A stretch of 64,000 nt of DNA. Source: Flavobacterium resistens. Lineage in GTDB: Bacteria > Bacteroidota > Bacteroidia > Flavobacteriales > Flavobacteriaceae. The notes below the pieces were generated by a model that was given only the letters and a program-made list of their open reading frames with translations, ran no database searches and was not told where the DNA came from. Within the stretch, counting starts at the first letter, position 1. Every line of letters starts with the position of its first letter. The stretch is taken from positions 310,001-374,000 of the forward strand of contig NZ_FXTA01000002.1 of the NCBI RefSeq assembly GCF_900182645.1. The letters run 5' to 3'. Shown piece by piece: positions 25,414-35,940 of the stretch. The translations under genes and the position numbers were made by a program.

Positions 25414-26664
25414 ATGCTACAAAAAGATAAATCGGCAGCGATTGGTTTCATTTTCATAACCATGTTAATCGACATTACCGGATGGGGAATTATTATTCCT
25501 GTTATTCCGAAATTAATTGAAGAATTGATTCACGGCGACATTAGTGAAGCGGCTAAAATTGGCGGTTGGCTGACTTTTGCCTATGCGATAACGCAATTTG
25601 TGTTTGCACCAGTTATTGGAAATTTGAGCGATAAATTTGGAAGAAGACCTATTATTCTGATTTCCCTTTTCGGATTTTCATTAGATTATATTTTATTGGC
25701 TTTTTCACCAACAATTCTGTGGCTTTTTATTGGAAGAATAATTGCTGGAGTAACAGGAGCAAGTATCACAACAGCTTCTGCTTATATTGCTGATGTAAGT
25801 ACAGCCGAAAACAGAGCTAAAAATTTTGGTTTAATTGGAGCTGCTTTCGGATTAGGATTTATCATCGGACCTGTTATTGGAGGTTTATTAGGTCAATACG
25901 GATCGAGAGTTCCTTTTTATGCTGCAGCCATTTTGTGTATGGTAAATTTCCTTTACGGATTTTTCATTTTGCCTGAATCTCTTAAAAAAGAAAACCGCAG
26001 ACCTTTTGATTGGAAACGTGCGAATCCTGTTGGAGCAATTTTAGGCTTAAAAAAGCATCCGGAATTAATCGGATTGATTTCAGCGATATTTCTTTTGTAT
26101 GTAGGTTCGCATGCCGTTCAGAGTAATTGGAGTTTCTTCACTATTTATCAGTTTAATTGGGATGAAAGAATGATTGGAATTTCTTTAGGAATAATTGGTC
26201 TCTTAGTCGGAGTTGTACAAGGAGGATTAATTCGCTTTATTAATCCAAAATTAGGAAACGAGAAGAGTATTTATGTTGGATTAGCCTTATACACAATCGG
26301 AATGTTATTGTTTGCTTTTGCAACAGAAAGCTGGATGATGTTCGTGTTTTTGATTCCATATTGCCTTGGAGGAATTGCCGGACCTGCTTTGCAATCTGTA
26401 GTGGCAAGTAAAGTATCGCCAAGTGAACAAGGAGAAATTCAAGGAACTTTGACGAGTTTGATGAGTGCATCTTCTATCATTGGTCCGCCAATGATGGCTA
26501 ATACATTTTATTTTTTTACTCATAGTGATGCTCCTTTTAAATTCGCAGGAGCGCCATTTATTTTAGGCGGTTTCTTAATGTTATTGAGTACTCTTGTCGC
26601 TTATTTTTCATTGAAAAAACATTCCGTTCTAAAAGCAGAAATAAATCCTCAGGAAATCGAATAA
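25414..26664 (+). CDS. MFS transporter, TCR/Tet-like
   Basis: 416 residues from ATG 25414 (MLQKDKSAAIGFIFITMLIDITGWGIIIPVIPKLIEEL); the longer open frame from 25345 would start within the preceding terminator. Twelve helices. The motif-A loop GNLSDKFGRRPIILISLFGF (helices 2-3) and motif C in helix 5 (GAAFGLGFIIGPVIGGLLG) mark a drug:H+ antiporter of the TetA/TCR group. Many flavobacteria carry such a chromosomal gene without tetracycline resistance, so a resistance claim would be inference. It is separate from the RND operon (terminator at 25327) and is followed by a bidirectional terminator. Confidence 0.9.
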   Translation: MLQKDKSAAIGFIFITMLIDITGWGIIIPVIPKLIEELIHGDISEAAKIGGWLTFAYAITQFVFAPVIGNLSDKFGRRPIILISLFGFSLDYILLAFSPTILWLFIGRIIAGVTGASITTASAYIADVSTAENRAKNFGLIGAAFGLGFIIGPVIGGLLGQYGSRVPFYAAAILCMVNFLYGFFILPESLKKENRRPFDWKRANPVGAILGLKKHPELIGLISAIFLLYVGSHAVQSNWSFFTIYQFNWDERMIGISLGIIGLLVGVVQGGLIRFINPKLGNEKSIYVGLALYTIGMLLFAFATESWMMFVFLIPYCLGGIAGPALQSVVASKVSPSEQGEIQGTLTSLMSASSIIGPPMMANTFYFFTHSDAPFKFAGAPFILGGFLMLLSTLVAYFSLKKHSVLKAEINPQEIE

Positions 26665-26667
26665 AAT

Positions 26668-26702
26668 AAAAAAGCCTTCATTGTTAGAATGAAGGCTTTT
26701 TT
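26668..26702. terminator. Bidirectional terminator
   Basis: Perfect 15-base stem AAAAAAGCCTTCATT / AATGAAGGCTTTTTT, 5-base loop, U-tracts both ways, between convergent MFS (+) and SprB-like (-) genes. Confidence 0.88.
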
Positions 26703-26716
26703 ATTGCTTTGGAAAA

Positions 26717-29700
26717 TTATTTTTTAATGAATTTTACGGTCTTCTGCCTATTTTCAGATTTTACTTTTAAGATATAAACTCCGCTAGAAAGGTTTGATAA
26801 ATCAATTTCCGAATGAAGATCATTGATTTTCTTAAAGACAACAGATTTTCCAGAGACATCAATAATTTCTACATCATCAATAACTGAATTGTTTTCAATA
26901 GTTAAAATATCAATCACCGGATTAGGATAAAATTGGAACGTAGTCAGATTAAAATCTGGTGCCGAAAGTGAACCATTTACTTTAGCTGTTACTGCAAGAC
27001 GTTCTTTACTTTCAATTCCGTTTATGGTTTGTGAAGCATAATAAGTAGTTCCGTCAACCAAAACAGTTGTTAGAGGCAAAGGAGTTTCAGCTGTTGATTT
27101 GTTTGTTTTTCCACTTGAAGAACTTCCAGGAGTGCTATACCATTTAATGTCTTGTCCGTCAATAGTTAAATCGGCTAAAGTCTGTCCCGATTTAAATTCT
27201 ACAGTCATTTTATTACTTTGTCCGTTTATTGTTGGAGCAATTGGATCAACAACAACATCCATTATTACATAACATCCATTTAGATCAGAAGTGATAACAC
27301 TGTAGATTCCAGGTGATAAATTAGAGAAAATATTATTTACTGAAAACTGATTTAAATTAGGAGATATTGCATATCTATAACCTCCAGCTCCCCCAGTCGC
27401 ATTTACCGTGATGTTTTGATTTACAACGTCAACTGTAGCTATCAATGCAATAGGTTCAGTTATAGTAAGCATCATAATGGATAAACACTCATTGCTATCT
27501 TTTACAGCTATTTCATGAGTGCCAGCAGGCAGATTAGAAAAAATACTGTTAGCTTGATAAGAACCTCTGTTTAACGAGTAAAGGTATGGAGCTTTTCCTC
27601 CAGAAACTGCTATTTGGATTACAGCATCATTGCTTCCTTTACAATGTATTGGAGAAGTAATAGCTGCCGTAACAATCAATGGATTTACACCAGTTAGAGT
27701 GGTAGAAAGCGCAAGTATATCGCCGCCCGCATCTTTAACTTTTATGTTGTAAGTTCCTGCTTGTAAATTTGAAGCGATATTAGATGTGCCGTAAGTAATT
27801 CCGTTATCAAAAGAATATTGATGAGGATATTTACCACCTGCCGCATTTATGGTTATACGTCCTAAAGATGTACAAGTAATCGGTGTTGTCATAAGAGTAC
27901 CGAAAATAGTATCTGAAGTGACAAGTATACCAGATTTGCTGGTTTTACATCCTGCAGAATCTGTTACTTCTATAGTATATTTTCCTACTGATAAACCTTC
28001 AAAAATAGGAGAAGTTTGAGGACCAACAATTTGTGAGCCGTTTTCATATTTCAGTACATATTGATAAGGAGCTGTTCCGCCTGAAGCTGTAATTGTAATT
28101 TTTCCGTCAACGCTGTTAAGTGTTTTGCTATTTGCTACAACATTAGATAAAGATAACAGTGTTGGCTGTAATATGGTCACACTGTTTTCTGAATTGATGG
28201 AGCCTTTGGCATCTTTTACCCAAACAGTATAAGTTCCTGCTGTTAGATTGCTAAAAATATTGCTTGTTTGGTAATTTGTTCCCCCATTAATAGAGTATTC
28301 ATAAGGAGACTCACCTCCTGATGCGGTAATGGAAATACTCCCATTAGATACACAATCTATTGTTTTAACAATAGTAATTTGTGCTTTTATTGCATTAGGC
28401 TCTTGATTATTGAAAGATACTCCAAATCCAAAACAGCCAAAGGAATCATAAACCAATATTTGACCTGATCTACCAATATTGGTAAAAACATTACTAGTTT
28501 GCAATTCGCCATCGTTAAGAGAATAAAGATAAGTACCACTTCCGCCACTTACATCAAGAACAGTTGCCGTGGTTCCATCAAAAGCAACTCGTCCTCTAAT
28601 TTTTGTTGGTTCTGCTATGGTGTAAGGCAAAGTGAAAATACAATCGTTGGCATCTTTCACTTTGATATTGTAAGTTCCAGTTGAAACTTCGGTAAATGTG
28701 TTGGTATTTGTATAAACATCACTACTTAGTGAATATCGGTATGGAGCTTTACCTCCCAACGCAGTAATTGTTATTGAGCTAGTCTCAAATCGGCATAATA
28801 CAGGCGTATTTGTTGCCGTTGCGGTTAAGGAAACTAGAGGCTCAATTACTAAACTATTTGTAGAAACGCAATCACCATTATCTCTTACATTAAATTGATA
28901 AGTTCCCGGGGCTAAATTAGTAAAGACGCTGTTAGGTGAATATGGACTTCCATTGATAGAATATACGTAAGCTCCTGTCCCGCCAGCAGCATTTATCATC
29001 ACTGTGGCATTGCTTGTACAATCTACTGCTTTTATAAGTATTGCTGTTGATACTACAGGTGTAGGAGTTACTAAAGTAATTGTTGTAGTTGCTACAGTAT
29101 TTTGAGCATCCTTAGCCTTGATCAAATAATTTCCTGGGAATCCGTTATAAGTATTTGAAACACTATAAGTAATTCCGTTATCGAAAGAATATGTGTAAGG
29201 AGGTGTTCCGCCTGTTGCAGTAACTGTTATAATTCCGCTAGGATTAGTGCAAGTGATTTGAGTTGCTGTAGCAGTTGCTAAAAGTGGAGCTGGTCCATCA
29301 ACAATCAAAACTGTTTGTATAGACATACATCCATTAGCATCCTTAACCTGAACATTATATGATCCTGCTTTTAAACCGCCAAAAGTATTTGAAGCTTGAA
29401 AAGAAACAGCTGGTGGTCCACTTGCATCTGTCAATGCGTAAACATATGGAGCAAATCCTCCTATTGCAGTAACTGTTATTTGACCATCATTAGAACCAAC
29501 AGTTGTTGAATTTTTAACGCTTACCGTTTGTGTTATAGCATTAGGTTGGAGTATGCGTACGTAAGAAGAACTCAAACAGCCATTCGCATCTTTTATAGTT
29601 ACATTATAATCACCAGCAGCTAAATTTGCGAAAACATTTGTTGGAAAAAAAGCAGAATTGTCTAACGCGTAAACAAAAGGTGCTTTTCCACCAGTTGCAA

Positions 29701-32700
29701 GTACGGATATCATTCCATCAGTAGCTTGGAAACAACTTACATTAGTTTGGGTAGTATAAATCACCGGAAGGTTTGCCGGCACAACCATTAAATTACTTGT
29801 AGTAGCTAAATTACCATTAGCATCTTTTACAGTAATCGAGTAAGTTCCAACACTTAAATTGCTAAAAACATTAGCCGACTGAAAACTTACTCCATTTATA
29901 GAATAAGTATATGGAGCCGTTCCTCCGATCGCATTAGCAACTATTACTGCATTGCTCATACAATCAATTTCTTTAGTAAGGACTGCCGTAGCTACTAATT
30001 GATTTACATTTTCAATATGTACCATAAAACCGAAAGATTCGCAGCCTTTAGAATCTTTTATATAAACATGGTGTTGGCCAGTACTTAAATTTGTAAAAAC
30101 ATTATTAGATTGGAACGGACCAAGATCTAAAGAATATAAGTAAGGAGCCGTTCCTGCTTGTCCGTTAATTGTTATGGTTGATCCGTCAATAATAATATCA
30201 GGATAAATAGGCATTAGTTGATCTATTACAATTGATTGTGAAGATAATTTATTGTCATTATCTTTTGTAATGATAGTATAATTTCCGGCAGCTACATTAG
30301 TAAAAATATTGCTTGCCTGAAAAGTTGCTCCTCCATTGATGGAATAAACATATGGAGTAAATCCGCCTGTCGCTGTAACCGTAATTTCTGCCTTACTAGT
30401 ACATTCTAATGGTTTTGTAATTGAGGCGATTGTTGTAAGTTTTACAGGAATAATAGCTGTAAATACACCAGGTTCACAATCGTTTGAATCTTTTACTCTT
30501 ACAGTATGCGTTCCCGTAGAAACATTTGTAAAAACATTATTGGTTTGAAAATTACTGTTATCTAAGGCATAAAAATAAGTTCCAGTTCCTCCTTTTACGT
30601 CCAGTAGTGATATCGTGTTATCATCAATCACCATTTCTGCATCTACAACTGATGGTTCTGTAATTGTGTAAGGAAGTGCATTTATACAACCTAGAGCGTC
30701 TTTTACTTTGATGACATAATTTCCAGCTTTAAGATTAGTAAATACATTAATACTTGTATAAGAATCATTATTTATTGCATATTGATAAGGAACTTGTCCT
30801 CCAGTCACACTGATCGTTAAGTTTGACGCACCATTATGACAAAGTATTGAAGTACTTGTAGCTGTCACGCCTAATTGCGCAGGTTGTTGTATTGTTGCAG
30901 ATATAGCAGGAGAAATACAATCACCACTATCTTTTACAAGAATAGTATAATTACCGGCTGGCAAATTAGTAAAAGTATTGTTTGCTTTATAGGTTACTCC
31001 TCCATCAATAGAATAGTAAAGCGGTATTTGGCCTCCATTTCCAGAAACTTCTATTTTGCCATTGTTTAGGCAACTTGCAGAATTTGTGACTACAGCGTTA
31101 CCAGTTACCGGAACAAATGCTTTCAATCCCATTGAAAGATTATTAACAACAGTGTTCTGAGCATCTTTTACTGCTACAGGATAAACTCCCGCAACTAAAT
31201 TATTAAAAGTATCGCTTGTTTGAAACGTCTGTGCTCCATCTATTGAATATAAGTACGGAGGTTGTCCTCCGTAACCAATAACACGAAGTGCACCATTTCC
31301 TCTGCAATCTACTTGTTTAACAATCATCGCTCCAGAACTTAAAGGTTGTTCCGCAGCTGAAAGTTTCACCGAAAGTGTAAAACTGCACCCTTGAGCGTCT
31401 TTTATTATTACAGAATATGTGCCATCAACTACATCAGAAAAAACATTGCTGTCTTGAAAATTAACCCCATCTAAAGCATATAAATAAGGAGCCTTACCAC
31501 CAGTAGTACTGATTACAATATTTTGACCAAACGTACTTGAAGTCGCAGTTAAGGCAATTGGTTCTGTAATTGTGTACGGACGTATTTTTACACAACCTAG
31601 AGCATCGGTAACTTTAATGGTATAGTTTCCAGCTGTAAGATTATTAAAGACATTGTTATTTGTACTCGCCCCCTCATTAATAGCATATTGATAGGGAGCT
31701 TGTCCTGCAAAAGCTGTAATTGTTAAAGAAGCCATTCCTCCCGAGCATAATATTGGTGTATTTACGACATTAAAATCAACAGGAGCAGGCGGAGCTAGTG
31801 TAATTGTGTTTGAATATGAAATCGTATTTGTTGCATCTTTTGCTGTTACAATGTAAGTTCCGGCCGGTAAATCATTATAACCATTTGTTGGAGAGTAAGC
31901 ACCTCCGTTTATAGAATAGAGATAAGGAGGCTGACCTCCAATGGCATAAGCGGCGAGAATACCATTACTTATGCAATCTATCATTTTTACAATTGTCAAA
32001 TTTGAAGTTAATGCATAGTTTACAGTTGTGCTTACTAATGTTGCACATCCATTAGAATCTCGTACTCTAATATTATAAGATCCGGGTGATAAATTTGAGA
32101 AAAAACTAGCCGATTGAAAATTAATTCCATCTAAAGAATATTGATATGGTGCAGTACCGCCAGTGGCAGTAACAATAACATTTTGACGATCAACCAAAGC
32201 TGTTGCTACTAAAACTGATGGCTCAGTAATCGTATAATTAATTGAAGTTTTACAGCCATATACGTTGTCTAGAACACTTATACTATAAAAGCCAGCAGGC
32301 ATAATAGGATAATAATCTTGATTTGTAAACGGTCCGCCATTTATTGAATAAGAATATGAACCACTTCCACCAGACGCATTTATTGATAGCGTTCCAGTGT
32401 CACCTTTACATAAAATGGGTTTATTTGAAGCACTAACATTTGTAGATGGAAACGTAGTCAGATTAAAATAATTGGAAGTAATGGTGCCATTATTATCAAT
32501 TCTTCCATAAATTTTTATTGTCCCAGCAGGGCCATGATAATTTGTTGGATTAGCAATTGCATTTGTATTATTTAATGCATCAGCCTCACTTAAAAAATAA
32601 GTTACAGTGGTTTCGGCTGGATTCAAATTGCCTATAAAATCTGCTTTAAGTATATTTAAATTAAAAGACTCACTAGGGCAAATTGTAATTGAAGTTACTT

Positions 32701-32755
32701 GGGCATAGAAAAAGTTGGAAAATAATAAAAGAAAACAAAGTAGAGTTTTTTTCAT
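26717..32755 (-). CDS. Giant SprB-repeat cell-surface protein with T9SS sorting domain
   Basis: 2012 residues from the ATG at 32755 (MKKTLLCFLLLFSNFFYAQ signal); a 30-base longer frame is likely untranslated. About 23 SprB repeats of roughly 75-85 residues follow, each with a core like GGTAPYTYSINGVSF, NVFSNLSVGTYSITVKDANGC. Cys in many repeats is conserved (DCxSNG and ILCxxG variants). The last roughly 80 residues (FQFYPNPVIDILTIENN... to VKFIKK) form a type A T9SS C-terminal sorting domain. SprB in F. johnsoniae is the mobile adhesin of gliding motility. This protein has the same repeat but is about one third the length and lacks the sprBCDF neighbours, so it may be a paralogue or another adhesin. 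A -7 TATATTTG is at 32790-32783. Confidence 0.93.
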   Translation of the reverse strand: MKKTLLCFLLLFSNFFYAQVTSITICPSESFNLNILKADFIGNLNPAETTVTYFLSEADALNNTNAIANPTNYHGPAGTIKIYGRIDNNGTITSNYFNLTTFPSTNVSASNKPILCKGDTGTLSINASGGSGSYSYSINGGPFTNQDYYPIMPAGFYSISVLDNVYGCKTSINYTITEPSVLVATALVDRQNVIVTATGGTAPYQYSLDGINFQSASFFSNLSPGSYNIRVRDSNGCATLVSTTVNYALTSNLTIVKMIDCISNGILAAYAIGGQPPYLYSINGGAYSPTNGYNDLPAGTYIVTAKDATNTISYSNTITLAPPAPVDFNVVNTPILCSGGMASLTITAFAGQAPYQYAINEGASTNNNVFNNLTAGNYTIKVTDALGCVKIRPYTITEPIALTATSSTFGQNIVISTTGGKAPYLYALDGVNFQDSNVFSDVVDGTYSVIIKDAQGCSFTLSVKLSAAEQPLSSGAMIVKQVDCRGNGALRVIGYGGQPPYLYSIDGAQTFQTSDTFNNLVAGVYPVAVKDAQNTVVNNLSMGLKAFVPVTGNAVVTNSASCLNNGKIEVSGNGGQIPLYYSIDGGVTYKANNTFTNLPAGNYTILVKDSGDCISPAISATIQQPAQLGVTATSTSILCHNGASNLTISVTGGQVPYQYAINNDSYTSINVFTNLKAGNYVIKVKDALGCINALPYTITEPSVVDAEMVIDDNTISLLDVKGGTGTYFYALDNSNFQTNNVFTNVSTGTHTVRVKDSNDCEPGVFTAIIPVKLTTIASITKPLECTSKAEITVTATGGFTPYVYSINGGATFQASNIFTNVAAGNYTIITKDNDNKLSSQSIVIDQLMPIYPDIIIDGSTITINGQAGTAPYLYSLDLGPFQSNNVFTNLSTGQHHVYIKDSKGCESFGFMVHIENVNQLVATAVLTKEIDCMSNAVIVANAIGGTAPYTYSINGVSFQSANVFSNLSVGTYSITVKDANGNLATTSNLMVVPANLPVIYTTQTNVSCFQATDGMISVLATGGKAPFVYALDNSAFFPTNVFANLAAGDYNVTIKDANGCLSSSYVRILQPNAITQTVSVKNSTTVGSNDGQITVTAIGGFAPYVYALTDASGPPAVSFQASNTFGGLKAGSYNVQVKDANGCMSIQTVLIVDGPAPLLATATATQITCTNPSGIITVTATGGTPPYTYSFDNGITYSVSNTYNGFPGNYLIKAKDAQNTVATTTITLVTPTPVVSTAILIKAVDCTSNATVMINAAGGTGAYVYSINGSPYSPNSVFTNLAPGTYQFNVRDNGDCVSTNSLVIEPLVSLTATATNTPVLCRFETSSITITALGGKAPYRYSLSSDVYTNTNTFTEVSTGTYNIKVKDANDCIFTLPYTIAEPTKIRGRVAFDGTTATVLDVSGGSGTYLYSLNDGELQTSNVFTNIGRSGQILVYDSFGCFGFGVSFNNQEPNAIKAQITIVKTIDCVSNGSISITASGGESPYEYSINGGTNYQTSNIFSNLTAGTYTVWVKDAKGSINSENSVTILQPTLLSLSNVVANSKTLNSVDGKITITASGGTAPYQYVLKYENGSQIVGPQTSPIFEGLSVGKYTIEVTDSAGCKTSKSGILVTSDTIFGTLMTTPITCTSLGRITINAAGGKYPHQYSFDNGITYGTSNIASNLQAGTYNIKVKDAGGDILALSTTLTGVNPLIVTAAITSPIHCKGSNDAVIQIAVSGGKAPYLYSLNRGSYQANSIFSNLPAGTHEIAVKDSNECLSIMMLTITEPIALIATVDVVNQNITVNATGGAGGYRYAISPNLNQFSVNNIFSNLSPGIYSVITSDLNGCYVIMDVVVDPIAPTINGQSNKMTVEFKSGQTLADLTIDGQDIKWYSTPGSSSSGKTNKSTAETPLPLTTVLVDGTTYYASQTINGIESKERLAVTAKVNGSLSAPDFNLTTFQFYPNPVIDILTIENNSVIDDVEIIDVSGKSVVFKKINDLHSEIDLSNLSSGVYILKVKSENRQKTVKFIKK

Positions 32756-32859
32756 AGTATTAGATTTGTTAAAATGGCCTAACAAATATAATACAATAAA
32801 TATTGTTAAAATTGCGGTTTCCCGTAAAGACGTAAAAATTTGAACCTAAAGTAAAACTT

Positions 32860-33297
32860 TCATTTTAAATACAAATAATGGTTATAATAATCAATTATTG
32901 CTTTTCCTTCTAATAAAACATCAGCGCCAATAATGCCATGAACTGGTTTTGCTTTGTGTGATTCCAATGCCTCATTTACATGTGAAAGATCAAAAATAAC
33001 AATACTAAAATCTTTGCTTTTCCAGCTTCCTAATTGCAATTTATTTTCAGATGAAATTTGAGTTTTCATTCCTGTTCCACCCGCACCCGAAGCTTTGGTT
33101 TTTGATTTTTTTGCCGTTAGTTCAAAACGTTCAATGCTTTCAAAACCAACGCAGGAATTTGAAGCTCCGGTGTCTAAAATAAAATTTCCGGAAATGCCAT
33201 TGATTTTGGCTTTTATACCAAGATGTTGTGTTCTGGTAAGGTTGAATTTTATTTTTTTGTAATTCTCTTTTTTGAGGTATTCGTGAAGATTTTCCAT
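32860..33297 (-). CDS. Retropepsin-like aspartic protease
   Basis: 145 residues, no signal peptide, predicted cytoplasmic. The catalytic motif is ILDTGASNSCVGFE (Asp42-Thr43-Gly44-Ala45), preceded by a beta hairpin and followed by a Gly-rich flap-like segment (SKTKASGAGGTGMKTQISSENKL) and the hydrophobic VHGIIGADVLLEGKAIIDYYN (hydrophobic-hydrophobic-Gly). This is the single-domain layout of viral-type aspartic proteases, active as dimers. The gene overlaps the 3' end of the CHAT gene by 49 bases, so the two are translationally coupled; substrate unknown. A function together with the CHAT protease and the nearby sigma/anti-sigma pair is an inference from location. Confidence 0.82.
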   Translation of the reverse strand: MENLHEYLKKENYKKIKFNLTRTQHLGIKAKINGISGNFILDTGASNSCVGFESIERFELTAKKSKTKASGAGGTGMKTQISSENKLQLGSWKSKDFSIVIFDLSHVNEALESHKAKPVHGIIGADVLLEGKAIIDYYNHYLYLK

Positions 33298-35909
33298 TTT
33301 TTATTCAGATTGAATATCAAAAATAAACCAATTAAGGCCAATAAACTAACAATATAATAGATATAATTTACTGATTTTTCCTCTGCCGAAAGCGAACCGT
33401 AATACACAAAAGAACTCCAATAATAAGGTGATTTCTTGGCATTCGGAATTGATTTATCGTTTAAATATTCCAGTTTTGCATTTGAATTGGCTTCAAAATA
33501 AGAAGCACCATTTTTACTATTTTTATAAAAATCAGCCATAAAAACCGAAGTCGTAAAATCATTTACTTTCCATAAAGAAAACAACAAATTCTGGGCGCCG
33601 GCAAACTGAAACCCTCTAGCAACGCTCATCGCGCCTTCGGCTTTGTACAATTTTCCAATTCCGGTTTCACAGGCACTTAAAACCACTAAATCGGGATTGA
33701 TATGCAAATTATACAATTCAGAATAGAAGATTTCTTGATCATAAAATTTAATGCTCGCCGGAGTTTCAATATCGCCAGAAGAAGCGTGTGTACTCAAATG
33801 TAAAATAGAATAATTTGGTGCATTATTTTTGAAATTAGAAAATGTTGCATTCGAATTTTCTAAATATTTTCCTTTGAAATAACTTTTGATTGATTCCATT
33901 TCTTTCTTCGAATAACTCAACTCAAAAGCGGTTTTTTCGAAAACCGGAAAAATACCTAAAACCGTTTTTTCTGATTTCTGAATTGTTTTTGAATTCAAAT
34001 AAATATTCGCAGAAGTGTTATAAGCAATCTTAAAATCATTGAGCAAATAATGCATTTTGGCAAAATTTGTCGTTTTTGATTCCCACGTAATCAGCGCTTC
34101 AAAAGGAAGAAAATTCAAAATTCCATCAGGAACAATGATGAGGTTTTGATACACGGTATTGCCAGGTAATTTTAATAAATCATAAGCCTTTTTTCCATAA
34201 TGATTATAGCCCGAAATGTCATTTGTAATGGCATCTGCGCTATTAAAGTAATTTAGAAAAAACAGAATAGAAACTATTTTTCCATCACCAATAGGAACTT
34301 CGTCTAATGAAATTCGATTATTTTGTAAAATGAAATAATACAGTCTTTCAGCTCCCATAAAATAATAAATCATCATCGCTTTATCATTTTCCAATTTTTT
34401 GAACAATGCTTTTAAATCGCATTTTTCAGGAAGATAATCTTGTCTTTGAGATTGTATTTTCTTTAGCGAAAGCATCACTTCATTTTGCTTTTTTATAAGC
34501 TGGTTTATTTTTGAAATAGCGGCTAAATTTCCTTTTTGCTGTTCTTTTAAAATGGCATTATTTAAATTTTGAATTCCCTGTAAAAGCTGTTTTTCTTCTG
34601 CGGAAGCATTTTTAATATTTGAACGATAACGTTGCAAAATTCCCGATTTAGTTCTTTCAGACAATTGAAAAGCTTCGTTTAGATATTCGACTTTTCCTTC
34701 CTTTTCATATAAATTATTATAGATTGAAATGCACTTTTCAGTTCGGTTTCGAGATCGTATTTGCGAGATGATTTTTGAGTTTTCATAAACTAATGAATTC
34801 ATCAATAAATCTTCAATGTAAAAAGAAAGTTCAAAAGATTTTAAAGCTTTTTTGGGTTGCTTTATTTCCAGCATTTCAGCCTCTAAATCGAGCGCATCAA
34901 TTAAAACGGTTTCTGCATACAATTGGTTTTGATTGGGAAGAAAATTACTCGAATCATAATCTGGAATCAGAGTTTTAAAAACTGCCGAAATCTGTTTTTT
35001 GCTTTCTTCATATTTTCGTTCATCAAAAAGAAGTAAAGCTTTTTCATAATAGAGTTTTGCAAGTTTTCTCGGTTGCTGATTTGCTGTTTTTAAAAGTAGT
35101 TTTTCGGCTTTTTCTAAATAGGAATTGGCCATTTCGTAGTTTTGTCTTTGACGATTAAGAACCGAAAGATTTCGGTAAGAATTTGATAAAGTTTCGGTTT
35201 GCTCTTTTTCGTTTTCTAAATATTTTATTGAAGATTCAAATGCTTTTGTTGCAATTTGATGAATTTCGGGACGCATTAAACTTCCTGCGGAACTTAATAA
35301 ATAATTGTTTCCTAGATTATTCAGTAAAATCCCTTTTTGGGAATTTGATAATTGAGTTGTTTTTAAAGTGTTTTCCAAAAGCTCGATCGCCAAAGAAATC
35401 TTGCCAGAATTTTGATAAACATTTGATAAATTTAAAATTGCTGCAAACTTTTGCCTTTGCGCATCAGGATAATTTTTAGAAGTATTTACAATAAAAAAAT
35501 ACTGTTTTATGGTATTTTCGGCATTGTCATAATCGCCCAAAACCGTATATAAATTGCCAAGCGGTTTTAAACAGAATTCAATTATATCGTAATTAGAAAG
35601 TTTGTTTTTCTGATAAATCTGCCAGGCTTTTTCATAACTCGAAATGGCTTTTTGTGTTTGCCCAAATTGGTTTTCGTAATACGCTTTATTGCAGTTTAGA
35701 ACGACAATTGCTAATAATTCATCTTTGGTTTTTGGTTTGGGATTTTTCCAAAAATCAGTTTCAGTGTCGGTTAAATTTTGCAACGCTTTCGCGGAAGGAT
35801 GAGCAACAAAAACATCAACAGCGTTATATATTTTATCTTCCTGATTTTGCCCAAAAATAGTTAGGCTCAGAAAAAAGAAAATTAAGCTATATAAGCGATG
35901 TAAGTTCAT
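33249..35909 (-). CDS. TPR-CHAT (caspase-like) protein
   Basis: 886 residues from ATG 35909 (MNLHRLYSLIFFFLSLTIFGQ signal peptide); the frame opens earlier at 35990 but that part overlaps the upstream gene's 3' region. TPR/helical repeats span about 50-470, a linker with a coiled coil follows (about 470-520), then a CHAT domain (about 530-830). The caspase-type dyad is visible: His708 in HLSTHASSGD and Cys747 in VVLSACETGIG. A C-terminal helix (YIYYIVSLLALIGLFLIF) and basic tail anchor it. With signal and C-terminal anchor, the TPR and protease parts should face the periplasm. CHAT proteases are activated by sensed partners, as in gasdermin- and CRISPR-linked systems. This one lies among a PKD barrel, retropepsin and ECF sigma genes, so it could be the protease of an envelope-stress pathway. 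Its substrate is unknown. Confidence 0.85.
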   Translation of the reverse strand: MNLHRLYSLIFFFLSLTIFGQNQEDKIYNAVDVFVAHPSAKALQNLTDTETDFWKNPKPKTKDELLAIVVLNCNKAYYENQFGQTQKAISSYEKAWQIYQKNKLSNYDIIEFCLKPLGNLYTVLGDYDNAENTIKQYFFIVNTSKNYPDAQRQKFAAILNLSNVYQNSGKISLAIELLENTLKTTQLSNSQKGILLNNLGNNYLLSSAGSLMRPEIHQIATKAFESSIKYLENEKEQTETLSNSYRNLSVLNRQRQNYEMANSYLEKAEKLLLKTANQQPRKLAKLYYEKALLLFDERKYEESKKQISAVFKTLIPDYDSSNFLPNQNQLYAETVLIDALDLEAEMLEIKQPKKALKSFELSFYIEDLLMNSLVYENSKIISQIRSRNRTEKCISIYNNLYEKEGKVEYLNEAFQLSERTKSGILQRYRSNIKNASAEEKQLLQGIQNLNNAILKEQQKGNLAAISKINQLIKKQNEVMLSLKKIQSQRQDYLPEKCDLKALFKKLENDKAMMIYYFMGAERLYYFILQNNRISLDEVPIGDGKIVSILFFLNYFNSADAITNDISGYNHYGKKAYDLLKLPGNTVYQNLIIVPDGILNFLPFEALITWESKTTNFAKMHYLLNDFKIAYNTSANIYLNSKTIQKSEKTVLGIFPVFEKTAFELSYSKKEMESIKSYFKGKYLENSNATFSNFKNNAPNYSILHLSTHASSGDIETPASIKFYDQEIFYSELYNLHINPDLVVLSACETGIGKLYKAEGAMSVARGFQFAGAQNLLFSLWKVNDFTTSVFMADFYKNSKNGASYFEANSNAKLEYLNDKSIPNAKKSPYYWSSFVYYGSLSAEEKSVNYIYYIVSLLALIGLFLIFNLNKKWKIFTNTSKKRITKK

Positions 35910-35940
35910 ATTAAAGGTTGTGTATCTCTGCAGTGTAATC

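Noticed and set aside
25414..26664. Acquired tetracycline-resistance gene
   Set aside because: TCR/Tet-like MFS proteins are common chromosomal genes in flavobacteria; no mobile element or regulator typical of acquired tet genes adjoins it.
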